Of a DNA stretch of 8,825 nt, positions 1 to 7,332 are shown piece after piece. Position numbers and translations under genes: made by a program. The DNA is from Elusimicrobiota bacterium (GTDB lineage: Bacteria > CAYTYR01 > UBA6262). Numbering within the stretch: position 1 is the first letter of the stretch; each line of letters begins with the position of its first letter. The notes beneath the pieces are model-generated. The model was given only the letters and a program-made list of their open reading frames with translations. It made no database searches and had not been told where the DNA came from. The DNA is taken from the NCBI GenBank assembly GCA_003153935.1, contig PMCA01000023.1:1-8825 (forward strand), read 5' to 3'.

Positions 1-1091
1 ACCGTGGCCAGGGGCACATAGCGGGTTCCTTTTTCACTAAAGAGCAATTGGTTGACCAGGAAATAATAATAGCCGACGAAATAGTTGCCGAAAGAAAGCA
101 AACCCACCACTTTCCATCCTGCGCGGAAATCCCCCTTGGCCAGGATCCATAACCCCTCTTTGGCGAAAACCGTAACCCACAAAACAGCTATAATATACAG
201 CGTCATGGCGACGGTGAAGAATTTTTTTATCTTATCGGTGCGCCTAATCTTCATTTCTTCAAAAAACCAGGGCATATAGGCCTGGTTAACGGCCAGATTA
301 ACGAAACTCTGGATACCGCCAAAAAGATAACCAACGTTATAGATGCCGGTAGCTGCTGTAGAAACGAACCGGTTGATCAGCAACCTGTCCAGCAACCCGT
401 TACTCCAGCCGGTCAGGGTATTGGGCACCAGCGGCAAACTGTAAAGCAGCCCCTTCTTCAGGTAAGCCAGGTTGATCCCTAACTTGAATTGCTTTCGCAT
501 ATCCCAGAAGGTATAGATAAAAAAAATACCGGAGGCGCAAGATACCGCCAATACAGGACCTAGTGCCCGCATTTTCAGGATGACCACGAAAATCACGGTC
601 AGGATAACTATTACCATAAAACTGGAAAAATAAACCAGTCCGTATTTCCGGCCATTATGCTGCGCTTGCAACAGGGACTGGTAGATAGTATTAAAAGGTA
701 CAAAAACGGCACCGATAACGCCCCAGAGCATATAGGGATAATAACTTACCGAACCTAAAAATGGCCTTAGCAGATATGGCCCGCCCCATAACATTATGCA
801 GGTAAAAGCCAGCGCCAAAGCCAGTAAAAAAGTCAGGATCGTGCTCCAGAATTCGTTCAGCTTATCAGGATCATCCTTAAAATCAAAATAGAACCTGTAG
901 GCCGCACTGTTAAGACCCAATAAATAGAATACTCCCAGGAAAGCCGCTACCGCGTTTATAACAGCTACCACTCCGTAATCGTCCGCGGTCAGGAAACGGG
1001 TGTACAGCGGCAGCAGGAGCAACCCCACCGACTTCTGCAGCACCTGCAGACCGGAATAAATAAGACTGTTCTCGATAAGTTTCTGTTTCAT
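1..1091 (-). CDS. Wzx-type polysaccharide flippase, C-terminus cut by window edge
   Basis: An uninterrupted frame runs from ATG at 1091 to the left edge (363 codons plus 2 bases, no stop). I translated it by hand from the minus strand. It starts MKQKLIENSLIYSGLQVLQK and is very hydrophobic, with about ten candidate membrane helices near residues 13-30, 40-60, 84-106, 121-143, 152-172, 177-197, 214-235, 248-270, 291-310 and 325-350. The stretch around residues 219-255 (LPLVPNTLTGW, then DRLLINRF, then TGIYNVGY) is typical of the MOP/MATE-like oligosaccharide transporters. Members usually have 430-500 residues, so roughly the last 80-120 are probably missing. The inferred role is flipping the undecaprenyl-linked repeat unit across the inner membrane. 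It is the last gene seen of the run, 46 bases after the sugar-phosphate transferase. The class is confident; the substrate cannot be read from the sequence. Confidence 0.88.
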   Translation of the reverse strand, partial: MKQKLIENSLIYSGLQVLQKSVGLLLLPLYTRFLTADDYGVVAVINAVAAFLGVFYLLGLNSAAYRFYFDFKDDPDKLNEFWSTILTFLLALALAFTCIMLWGGPYLLRPFLGSVSYYPYMLWGVIGAVFVPFNTIYQSLLQAQHNGRKYGLVYFSSFMVIVILTVIFVVILKMRALGPVLAVSCASGIFFIYTFWDMRKQFKLGINLAYLKKGLLYSLPLVPNTLTGWSNGLLDRLLINRFVSTAATGIYNVGYLFGGIQSFVNLAVNQAYMPWFFEEMKIRRTDKIKKFFTVAMTLYIIAVLWVTVFAKEGLWILAKGDFRAGWKVVGLLSFGNYFVGYYYFLVNQLLFSEKGTRYVPLAT

Positions 1092-1094
1092 TAT

Positions 1095-1099
1095 CCTCC
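1095..1099 (-). promoter_or_regulatory. Ribosome binding site of the flippase gene
   Basis: GGAGG on the minus strand lies only 3 bases before the ATG at 1091. This is shorter than the usual 5-9 bases. No other ATG occurs nearby in frame (the next is at about codon 100), so 1091 is still the best start. The short spacing might lower initiation, but that is inference. Confidence 0.55.
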
Positions 1100-1137
1100 G
1101 CTGCCGATCTGTTTAAATATATATATGATTTGTTAAT

Positions 1138-2130
1138 TTAAAAAGGTGGGATAGCAACGGTGCAACTTAATTTTTTCCTGACCTGCGTGGATAAAACGGT
1201 GAACCCGGCAAAAAATACAATCAGCATAATTACCAGATGGGTCAAACCATAGCGCCACATCCACCAGGCCATAGCCGCTATAACAATCTGTCCCAGGGCG
1301 TAAGCCAGAGTAACCTGCCAGTGCGGGAGCCGGCCTTCATTGGCCAACAGCTGATAAAGGTGCCGGCGATGCGCCTTGGTAATATTCTCCCGATCCCGGA
1401 CACGCACTAGCATGGTGGTCAGCTCATCCGCGTAAAACGGGAACAAACAAGCCGACAGCAGAAAAAAGTCATTAAGATCCCGGGCCAGGTAAACTGTCGC
1501 GCCGGCAAAGAGAAAGCCCAGGAAAGTGCTTCCCACATCACCCATGAAAACCCGGGCATGGGGAAAATTAAAGGGCAAAAAACCAAGACAAGCGGCAGCT
1601 ACAGCAAATAATAATAATGACAGCCTAGTACCGACCCCACTAAACAAGGCAAAGCTGCCCAGGAGCAAGAAGCTGATAGAGCCAATAATAGCGGCAATAC
1701 CGTTAATACCATCCATAAAATTATATATATTCGCAGTGCCGACTATATAGGTCATCAAAAGCAAATCCAGAGCTATAGACCAGGATATCACTGATGGCCA
1801 GGTTTGGACATTAAGAAGGAATAAGTATGCCAGAGCGAATTGAAAAACCAATCGGATTCTGGGCGCAATCTCCATTCTATCCGCCCACAACCCTAGTAAA
1901 CCAATCAGCGCTGGGGGTAACCACCACCATATTCTCATACCCAGCAGCAAGGAAACCGTTAAGTATCCCAACACGATACCGCTGCCGCCTCCCTTAGGTA
2001 TAGGTTGGGAATGTGAGCTACGGAGCGAAGGATAGTCAAGGAGCTTATAACTCTGCCCATACCTGGTGATGATCCAAGACAAGATCCCGGCGCAAAAGAA
2101 GCTTATTAAAAGTATCTTATAATTTAACAT
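1138..2130 (-). CDS. Polyprenyl-phosphate HexNAc-1-phosphate transferase (WbpL/WbcO/WecA-like)
   Basis: A 330-residue multi-spanning membrane protein of the MraY/WecA/WbpL family, which transfers a sugar-1-phosphate from a UDP-sugar to undecaprenyl phosphate on the cytoplasmic face and so starts repeat-unit assembly. Family motifs in order are HSQPIPKGGG (40-49), a LWADR segment (81-85) where most relatives carry Asp-Asp, NFMDGING (137-144), FMGDVGS (195-201) and a basic AHRRHLYQ loop (253-260) typical of the WbpL/WbcO group. Those relatives use UDP-D-FucNAc, UDP-D-QuiNAc or 4-amino-FucNAc. The length is normal for the family. It starts 4 bases after the stop of the upstream dehydratase with only a weak ribosome site (AGGTTAG, rather distant), so translational coupling is likely. 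The pairing with a WbpM-like gene mirrors P. aeruginosa and argues for a 6-deoxy-HexNAc substrate. The family is secure; the exact sugar is inference. Confidence 0.9.
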   Translation of the reverse strand: MLNYKILLISFFCAGILSWIITRYGQSYKLLDYPSLRSSHSQPIPKGGGSGIVLGYLTVSLLLGMRIWWWLPPALIGLLGLWADRMEIAPRIRLVFQFALAYLFLLNVQTWPSVISWSIALDLLLMTYIVGTANIYNFMDGINGIAAIIGSISFLLLGSFALFSGVGTRLSLLLFAVAAACLGFLPFNFPHARVFMGDVGSTFLGFLFAGATVYLARDLNDFFLLSACLFPFYADELTTMLVRVRDRENITKAHRRHLYQLLANEGRLPHWQVTLAYALGQIVIAAMAWWMWRYGLTHLVIMLIVFFAGFTVLSTQVRKKLSCTVAIPPF

Positions 2131-2134
2131 GGGC

Positions 2135-3994
2135 TCAACTAACCTGATATTCGGATACTACTTCCTTGATCTTTTCGATAAGCTTCTCCCGGTTTTCCGT
2201 CTTGGCTATATCTTCCAGATCGGTGATCCCCCGGCTCAGCTTTTTGAAATCAACCTGGGTGTTCCGGGCCATAAATATTTTTTTGTATTTGGTCAGACTT
2301 ACGCCTTCGGTCATGCTGAACAATTCCTCATTCATCTTTTCACCGGGACGCAGACTGGTATAAACGATCTCAATATCATCTCCCACTCTTAAGCCACTCA
2401 GCCGGATAAGCTCTTTAGCCAGGTCAGCTATCTTCACCGGATCACCCATGTCCAGGACAAAAATATTGCCGTGCTCGCCGATAGCTCCGGCTTGTATGAC
2501 CAATTGAACCGCCTCGGGTATGGTCATGAAGTATCGTTTAACCTCCGGATCAGTGACCGTGATCGGCCCGCCGCGCGCTATTTGTCTTTTAAACAAGGGG
2601 ATCACACTGCCGCTGCTGCCCAGGACATTCCCAAACCTGACGCACATAAATTTAGTTTTCCCATGATTATTCATGCCTTGAATGATAAGTTCGGCAATTC
2701 GTTTGGTCGCGCCCATGATGCTGGTTGGATTGACCGCTTTGTCGGTGGAGATCAGGATGAATTTTTCCACTTCCGCGTCCACTGAGAGCCGGCACATGTT
2801 CAGACTCCCCAGGACATTATTCCTGATGGCTTTCTCCGGGAATTTCTCCATCAGGTGCACATGCTTATGCGCGGCCGCGTGGAAGATAACCTGCGGCTGG
2901 TATTTTTTCATGATGATGCGCATTTGGTCTTCATTGGTAATATCTTCAACAATGGCGTGTATGGGGAATTGCTCGCGATAAGTGTTAAGTTCCAGATCGA
3001 GATAATAAACACTGTTCTCATTATTATCGATCAGCAATAGTGTTTTGGGCGCGAATTTCAATACTTGTTTGGATAGCTCCGAACCGATCGACCCGCCGGC
3101 GCCGGTTATCATTATCACTTTTCCGGCCAAGTAGGAAGAAATAGCGGGAATATCCAGGTCTATCCTTTCGCGGCCCAACAGGTCATCTATCTCCACGTTC
3201 CTTATCTGTTTAATGGTAACCCGGCCGTCAGCGACATCATTAATGCCCGGCATAGTCTTATAGACGCAATTGCTTTCCTGGCAGTATTTCACTATGCTGC
3301 GCATCTTCTTACTGTCGGCGGACGGCACGGCGATCAGGATTTCTTTCACATTGTACCGCAGGACGATCTCTGGAATTTCCCTAGTAGTACCCAGAATTTT
3401 GACGTTATGTATTCTTTCACCAATTTTTTCCCTATCATCATCCACGAAACCGACCGGCAAATACCCGGTTTGTGGATTACGCTGAATATCCCGTACCAAC
3501 ATTTCCCCGGCGTTACCGGCCCCCACGATCAACAACTCCCTGACTTCTTCAGCTCTTTTGACATGAACTTCCCGGTAGATACGCACAAAAGACCTGGTAA
3601 CTCCCACAAAAAATAAGGTTATAAGCCATTCTATCACATAAATGCTGCGAGGATGATTCAGCATCATTAATTCCTGGAATCTCACATTGTATTTTGAAAG
3701 ATAGGTCAGTGTGGCCATAATGATCAGTGACCCTAAAGTAACTGCCTTGAAGATAGTAATAAAGTCATGAATACCGAGGTATTTCCAGAGTCCCTTGTAT
3801 AGACCATAAAACAAATTGACCATCAGCCTTATTACCAGGAATACAATAATGGTACGCTTGAATTGGATAAGAAATCCCACCGGTATGTTGCCATCAAACC
3901 TGAAACTATACGCCAAATACAGAGATAAAGGAAATAATCCCAAGTCCGCTATAAAAAGCAAAAATCTTTTTCTAGTTATAGTAATCCCGGCCAT
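2135..3994 (-). CDS. Membrane-anchored UDP-GlcNAc 4,6-dehydratase, WbpM/CapD type
   Basis: A 619-residue protein with the full WbpM/CapD architecture. About four N-terminal membrane helices lie within residues 10-132. A CoA-binding/Rossmann-like domain begins at ELLIVGAGNAGE (153-163). A C-terminal extended-SDR dehydratase domain begins with ITGAGGSIGSE (296-306). Its catalytic region reads STDKAVNP (416-423), with Met427-x3-Lys431 replacing the usual Tyr-x3-Lys, which is the Ser/Met/Lys arrangement described for WbpM. The conserved PGEKMNEELF segment (550-559) is present. Characterised relatives convert UDP-D-GlcNAc to UDP-4-keto-6-deoxy-D-GlcNAc, the precursor of D-QuiNAc, D-FucNAc and some 4-amino sugars. 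It lies 41 bases after the fnlC-like gene and 4 bases before the sugar-1-phosphate transferase that probably uses its product. No 4-ketoreductase or aminotransferase is adjacent. The family call is very secure; the final sugar is not determined here. Confidence 0.95.
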   Translation of the reverse strand: MAGITITRKRFLLFIADLGLFPLSLYLAYSFRFDGNIPVGFLIQFKRTIIVFLVIRLMVNLFYGLYKGLWKYLGIHDFITIFKAVTLGSLIIMATLTYLSKYNVRFQELMMLNHPRSIYVIEWLITLFFVGVTRSFVRIYREVHVKRAEEVRELLIVGAGNAGEMLVRDIQRNPQTGYLPVGFVDDDREKIGERIHNVKILGTTREIPEIVLRYNVKEILIAVPSADSKKMRSIVKYCQESNCVYKTMPGINDVADGRVTIKQIRNVEIDDLLGRERIDLDIPAISSYLAGKVIMITGAGGSIGSELSKQVLKFAPKTLLLIDNNENSVYYLDLELNTYREQFPIHAIVEDITNEDQMRIIMKKYQPQVIFHAAAHKHVHLMEKFPEKAIRNNVLGSLNMCRLSVDAEVEKFILISTDKAVNPTSIMGATKRIAELIIQGMNNHGKTKFMCVRFGNVLGSSGSVIPLFKRQIARGGPITVTDPEVKRYFMTIPEAVQLVIQAGAIGEHGNIFVLDMGDPVKIADLAKELIRLSGLRVGDDIEIVYTSLRPGEKMNEELFSMTEGVSLTKYKKIFMARNTQVDFKKLSRGITDLEDIAKTENREKLIEKIKEVVSEYQVS

Positions 3995-4003
3995 ATTTAT
4001 CTC

Positions 4004-4010
4004 TCACCTC
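4004..4010 (-). promoter_or_regulatory. Strong ribosome binding site of the WbpM-like gene
   Basis: GAGGTGA, a long match to the 16S rRNA 3' end, sits 9 bases before ATG 3994. It fixes that start and implies independent translation initiation despite the short 41-base gap to the upstream gene. No promoter or terminator is evident in this gap. Confidence 0.7.
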
Positions 4011-4035
4011 TTTGAAAGTATTTGATCTTATTTTA

Positions 4036-5166
4036 TTAAAAACGATACCATACGGTACGATTAACATAATCAATATAACTGGCTATTATCCTGGTCACTT
4101 TTAGTGAAACATTGTCAATGTCATGATCAGGTATTACCTTGAAAATATTCTTCTGGCTATACTGGGAAGTGATGATTTCTACGCTCTGCCAGACCCGCTC
4201 GCTTTTGAGCCCGCTCATGATCAATGTGCCCTCATCCATTCCCTCCGGGCGTTCATGGGCCTGCCTGATAGTAATAGCGGGAATATTCAGGATGGAAGCT
4301 TCCTCGGTAATTGTGCCACTGTCGGAGATGACGCAAAAAGCATTCAATTGCAGTTTCACATAATCGGAAAATCCCAATGGTTTCAGGAACCGGATCTCTT
4401 TTCTGAAAGTCCGGCGGCTCACAGACTCCAGCTTTTTCCTGGTTCGGGGATGAGTGGAAACAATTACGGGCTTTTTGTATTTTTCCGCCAGCAGGTTCAG
4501 GGTCGTGAGCAGGTCGGAAAAGTTTTGTTCCGATTCAATGTTCTCTTCCCGGTGCGCGCTTACCACGAAATAATTACCGCTGGTTATTTTCAGTTGCTCC
4601 AAGATCGTAGATCTTTGTATTTTGGGCATATAATGCAACAGTACTTCTTTCATGGGCGAGCCGGTTTTTATGACGGTGTCCGGTTTCAAGCCTTCGGCCA
4701 GCAGGTAGCGCCTGGCATGTTCCGTATAGGTCAGGTTGATGTCGCTTAGATGATCCACGATCCGGCGGTTAAGTTCTTCCGGTACCCTCTGGTCAAAACA
4801 GCGATTGCCGGCTTCCATGTGGAAAACTGGTATTTTTCTGCGTTTGGCCGGGATCACGGCCAGGCAACTATTGGTGTCGCCCAGCACAAGGAGAGCGTCG
4901 GGCTTTTCCTTGGCCAAGATAGGATCGATCTTCATAATAACCTGGCCCACTGTTTCCGCGAAACTGCGACCGGCCGCGTCCAGGAAATAGTCCGGCTTGC
5001 GCAAGGACAGGTCCCGGTAAAATATCTCATTCAATTCATAGTCAAAATTCTGGCCGGTATGCACGATTACCTGCTCCATGGCTTCATCCAGAGCAGACAT
5101 TACCCGGGACAATCTGATGATCTCAGGCCGGGTCCCGACAACAGTAACAACCTTAATTTTTTTCAT
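4036..5166 (-). CDS. fnlC: UDP-L-FucNAc-forming 2-epimerase (WbjD/FnlC/CapG type)
   Basis: A 376-residue cytoplasmic protein of the non-hydrolysing UDP-GlcNAc 2-epimerase superfamily. Visible hallmarks are GTRPEIIRLS (11-20), HTGQNFD (36-42), GDTNS (96-100), HMEAGNRCFDQRVPEE (116-131), SAHREENIES (203-212) and SDSGTITEEA (281-290). These contain the equivalents of the WecB catalytic Asp, Glu and His residues. The HMEAGNRCFDQRVPEE version, rather than WecB's HVEAGLR form, marks the WbjD/FnlC/CapG branch. That branch epimerises C-2 of UDP-N-acetyl-L-pneumosamine to give UDP-N-acetyl-L-fucosamine. The two genes before it encode the preceding steps, which strongly supports this assignment over a ManNAc-forming epimerase. 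The ATG at 5166 follows an AGGAG site that overlaps the stop codon of the upstream gene. The length matches the family. Symbols in use for orthologues are fnlC, wbjD and capG. Confidence 0.94.
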   Translation of the reverse strand: MKKIKVVTVVGTRPEIIRLSRVMSALDEAMEQVIVHTGQNFDYELNEIFYRDLSLRKPDYFLDAAGRSFAETVGQVIMKIDPILAKEKPDALLVLGDTNSCLAVIPAKRRKIPVFHMEAGNRCFDQRVPEELNRRIVDHLSDINLTYTEHARRYLLAEGLKPDTVIKTGSPMKEVLLHYMPKIQRSTILEQLKITSGNYFVVSAHREENIESEQNFSDLLTTLNLLAEKYKKPVIVSTHPRTRKKLESVSRRTFRKEIRFLKPLGFSDYVKLQLNAFCVISDSGTITEEASILNIPAITIRQAHERPEGMDEGTLIMSGLKSERVWQSVEIITSQYSQKNIFKVIPDHDIDNVSLKVTRIIASYIDYVNRTVWYRF

Positions 5167-5171
5167 GATCT

Positions 5172-5176
5172 CTCCT
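5172..5176 (-). promoter_or_regulatory. Ribosome binding site overlapping the fnlB stop codon
   Basis: On the minus strand the fnlB-like stop TAG runs directly into AGGAG, 5 bases before ATG 5166. Ribosomes finishing fnlB therefore release on top of the fnlC initiation site, an arrangement that favours coupled translation of these consecutive pathway enzymes. Confidence 0.75.
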
Positions 5177-6287
5177 ATACATTTTCCTTGAAAGTGTCCG
5201 GATTAACCGGATCAAAAATGCCGTAGGACCAAAACAGCGTTATTAAATCCCCGGTTCCTGTATTAGTTATATTATGCGTATGCAAAGTAGGGATATCCAA
5301 AAATTGGGGCCGGTCCCCGCTTACTTCAAAAGCAGTGATTTCCTGCTGAAATAGTTTCCGTACGCTTATCCGGGCTTGCCCGCTTAATACCAAAAATCGC
5401 TCGATTTTCTGTAAATGGAAATGATCACCTCTGGTAACCCCCGGTTTGGTGTGAGATATAAAGGTCATGCTTCCCGCCAGGCTTTTAACGGCCTCAAAGA
5501 GATTGCCCCGTTCATCACGGTGGTCCTCTAAAGCCATGGGATATTGCTTAGGGAAGAGGTAAGAGCGATAAGTGTTAAATAAATTAAAGTCGAAAGAATC
5601 TTCTAGCCTTGGCAGTACACCGTGCCTATAGGTTTCCGACAGATCGCGGATCTTCCGCTGCAACGCGGTTACCGTTATGAGCGTCCCATTTAGCGTCTCT
5701 TCACCTTCTTGTTCCTTCTTAATTAAAGCTAAAATGCGGTCCGCTACCTCCTGCGCGTGCACCAGCTCTATCTCCTGGTCGACGACTATCTTGGGTTCAA
5801 GGTTATTGGCTATCTGGTGACAGAAAGTGGAAACTACAGAATTATAAAAAGGTTTGCCTCCCTCGCCAAAAACGTTGGGCAGAACCAGGTTACAAAATTT
5901 AGCGCCAGTCTGTTGGGACCAGGTGTTAAAACGCTCGCTGCAGGCTTTCTTTGACCGTCCATAGGCGGTATCCTTGTAAATTTGGGTGGAAGAAGAAAAA
6001 ATGACGAAAGGTTGTTTCTTAGCTTCCCGGCAGGCAGCGATCAATTCTTCAGCCAGTGAAATGTTTGCTTTTGCTACTTCCGCCTCATCCCCCCTGTTCA
6101 TGCCGGCAAAATGCACAATAACATCGCTTTTCTTTACAAATTCGCCCAGGGCCTTTTTGTCGGCAAATGTTCCTCTTGTCCCGGCTATTACCGGTATTCC
6201 CTGGCTATATAAAAAAGCCCTTAAGTGCGAACCTAATAGTCCCGCACTGCCAGTTATGCCGACGGTTATATTAGTCAAGGTGAGCAT
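5175..6287 (-). CDS. fnlB: Bifunctional SDR-cupin enzyme of UDP-L-FucNAc synthesis (WbjC/FnlB/CapF type)
   Basis: A 370-residue, two-domain protein. The N-terminal domain is an extended SDR with a GITGSAG dinucleotide-binding loop (10-16) and Tyr109-x3-Lys113. The C-terminal domain, from about residue 255, is a cupin. Its first motif carries His289, His291 and Glu296 followed by Gly303, and its second carries His336 and His338, a likely metal site. This fusion and length are diagnostic of CapF/WbjC/FnlB. In characterised relatives the cupin domain epimerises the 4-keto intermediate at C-3 and the SDR domain reduces C-4 with NADPH, giving UDP-N-acetyl-L-pneumosamine. The gene overlaps the end of the fnlA-like gene by 17 bases. 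An AAAGGG ribosome site 5 bases before the ATG lies inside the upstream gene, and the GxxGxxG loop falls at the expected distance from this start. No key residue appears lost. Confidence 0.94.
   Translation of the reverse strand: MLTLTNITVGITGSAGLLGSHLRAFLYSQGIPVIAGTRGTFADKKALGEFVKKSDVIVHFAGMNRGDEAEVAKANISLAEELIAACREAKKQPFVIFSSSTQIYKDTAYGRSKKACSERFNTWSQQTGAKFCNLVLPNVFGEGGKPFYNSVVSTFCHQIANNLEPKIVVDQEIELVHAQEVADRILALIKKEQEGEETLNGTLITVTALQRKIRDLSETYRHGVLPRLEDSFDFNLFNTYRSYLFPKQYPMALEDHRDERGNLFEAVKSLAGSMTFISHTKPGVTRGDHFHLQKIERFLVLSGQARISVRKLFQQEITAFEVSGDRPQFLDIPTLHTHNITNTGTGDLITLFWSYGIFDPVNPDTFKENV
6271..6287 (-). other. 17-base coding overlap between fnlA-like and fnlB-like genes
   Basis: The fnlB-like start (ATG at 6287) lies inside the last codons of the fnlA-like gene, whose TAA is at 6271-6273. 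The overlap shifts reading frame. It supports coupled translation and co-inheritance of the two enzymes. Confidence 0.75.
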
Positions 6288-7305
6288 AGTTACCCTTTAG
6301 CGCTTCCCTAATTTCCGGCAATGAAAGCAGCAGTTTTTCAATCTCTTTTACTGTCAATCTTTCCGTATTATGGGAAGAATAATCCTCCATAGAAGCCTCT
6401 TTACGATCGCCTTCGATAAAATACTTGTCATAATTCAGGTCCCGGTCATCCATCCGGACCCGGAAATAATCCCCCATGTCTTCAGCTTTTCGTAACTCCT
6501 CTATTGTAGCCAGGGTTTCAAATATCTTCTCGCCATGCCGGATACCGATCATCTTAACAGGCGCCTTGGATTTAAATATATTTTTCAACGCCACGACCAG
6601 GTCGCCCATAGTAGAGGCCGGCGCCTTTTTAATAAGGATATCTCCCTGCTGCGCGTGTTTCATGGCAAACAACACCAGCTCGATCGCGTGATCCAAAGAT
6701 AACAGGAACCTGGTCATGCCGGGTTCAGTTACTGTGAGGGGCTTGCCCTCCCTGATCTGTTTAACGAATAGGGGTATGACCGACCCGCGGGAACACATGA
6801 CATTCCCGTAGCGCACCATAGAGATAATGGTTTCCTTACCGGAAAGATTTCGCGCCGCCGCGTGAGCCACTTTTTCCATCAGGCCCTTGGTCATGCCCAT
6901 CGCATTGGCCGGATAAACAGATTTATCCGTGCTTAGGCAAATCACTTTGGCCGCGTTATTCTTTATAGCGGATTCGATAACGTTATTACTGCCGATAACA
7001 TTGGTTAGAACTGCCTGCATCGGGAAAAATTCACAAGCCGGCACTTGTTTCAGGGCAGCTGCGTGAAATATGATATCTACCCCTTTCATGGCATTATCTA
7101 CGCTGTCCATATCCCTGACATCGCCGATATAGAACTTTATTTTGGGGTTATTCAGGGCCTTACGCATAAGTTCCTGCTTCAATTCATCCCGGCTGAATAC
7201 CCTGATCTCGCGGCATTGCTTATCCAATAATGATTTCAACACCGCATGGCCAAAAGACCCTGTACCACCGGTGATCAGAATCGTTTTATTGCGTAAATTT
7301 TCCAT
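6271..7305 (-). CDS. fnlA: UDP-GlcNAc C5-inverting 4,6-dehydratase (WbjB/FnlA/CapE type)
   Basis: A 344-residue soluble extended-SDR enzyme. It has the nucleotide-binding loop ITGGTGSFG (11-19), the catalytic segment STDKSVYPANAMGMTK (125-140) with Met136-x3-Lys140 where classical SDRs have Tyr-x3-Lys, a conserved MVRYGNVM block followed by SRGSVIPLF, and a C-terminal tail (NYDKYF, then EDYSSHNTERL) characteristic of FnlA/CapE. These enzymes carry out the first step of UDP-L-FucNAc synthesis: 4,6-dehydration of UDP-D-GlcNAc with C-5 inversion to the L-arabino 4-keto sugar, plus further epimerisation. The related flagellin-glycosylation enzyme PseB/FlaA1 is the main alternative, but the tail and the fnlB and fnlC neighbours exclude a pseudaminic-acid role. 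The ATG at 7305 is preceded by a G-rich site (GGGGG, 8 bases away) within the 27-base gap after the glycosyltransferase gene. Confidence 0.94.
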   Translation of the reverse strand: MENLRNKTILITGGTGSFGHAVLKSLLDKQCREIRVFSRDELKQELMRKALNNPKIKFYIGDVRDMDSVDNAMKGVDIIFHAAALKQVPACEFFPMQAVLTNVIGSNNVIESAIKNNAAKVICLSTDKSVYPANAMGMTKGLMEKVAHAAARNLSGKETIISMVRYGNVMCSRGSVIPLFVKQIREGKPLTVTEPGMTRFLLSLDHAIELVLFAMKHAQQGDILIKKAPASTMGDLVVALKNIFKSKAPVKMIGIRHGEKIFETLATIEELRKAEDMGDYFRVRMDDRDLNYDKYFIEGDRKEASMEDYSSHNTERLTVKEIEKLLLSLPEIREALKGNYAHLD

Positions 7306-7332
7306 TGCTTATGCCCCCATGCCATATTATAG

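Noticed and set aside
85-279. Plus-strand 64-codon frame near the left edge
   Set aside because: It lies within the antisense of the flippase gene, which has a continuous 363-codon membrane-protein frame.
1110-1140. TA-rich run (atatatatat) between the sugar-1-phosphate transferase and the flippase as a promoter or repeat element
   Set aside because: It is only a few TA units, with no -35 element at a workable distance and no hairpin with a U-run. It is best read as an ordinary operon spacer.
4123-5226. Two long plus-strand frames in the same phase (208 and 158 codons) opposite the fnlC-like gene
   Set aside because: They mirror a highly conserved epimerase gene, show no recognisable domain, and arise from the codon composition of the real gene.
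6271-7305. PseB-type pseudaminic acid dehydratase as an alternative for the fnlA-like gene
   Set aside because: The CapE/FnlA-specific C-terminal tail and the adjacent fnlB (SDR-cupin) and fnlC genes place it in the L-FucNAc pathway; no PseC/F/G/I-like gene is present.
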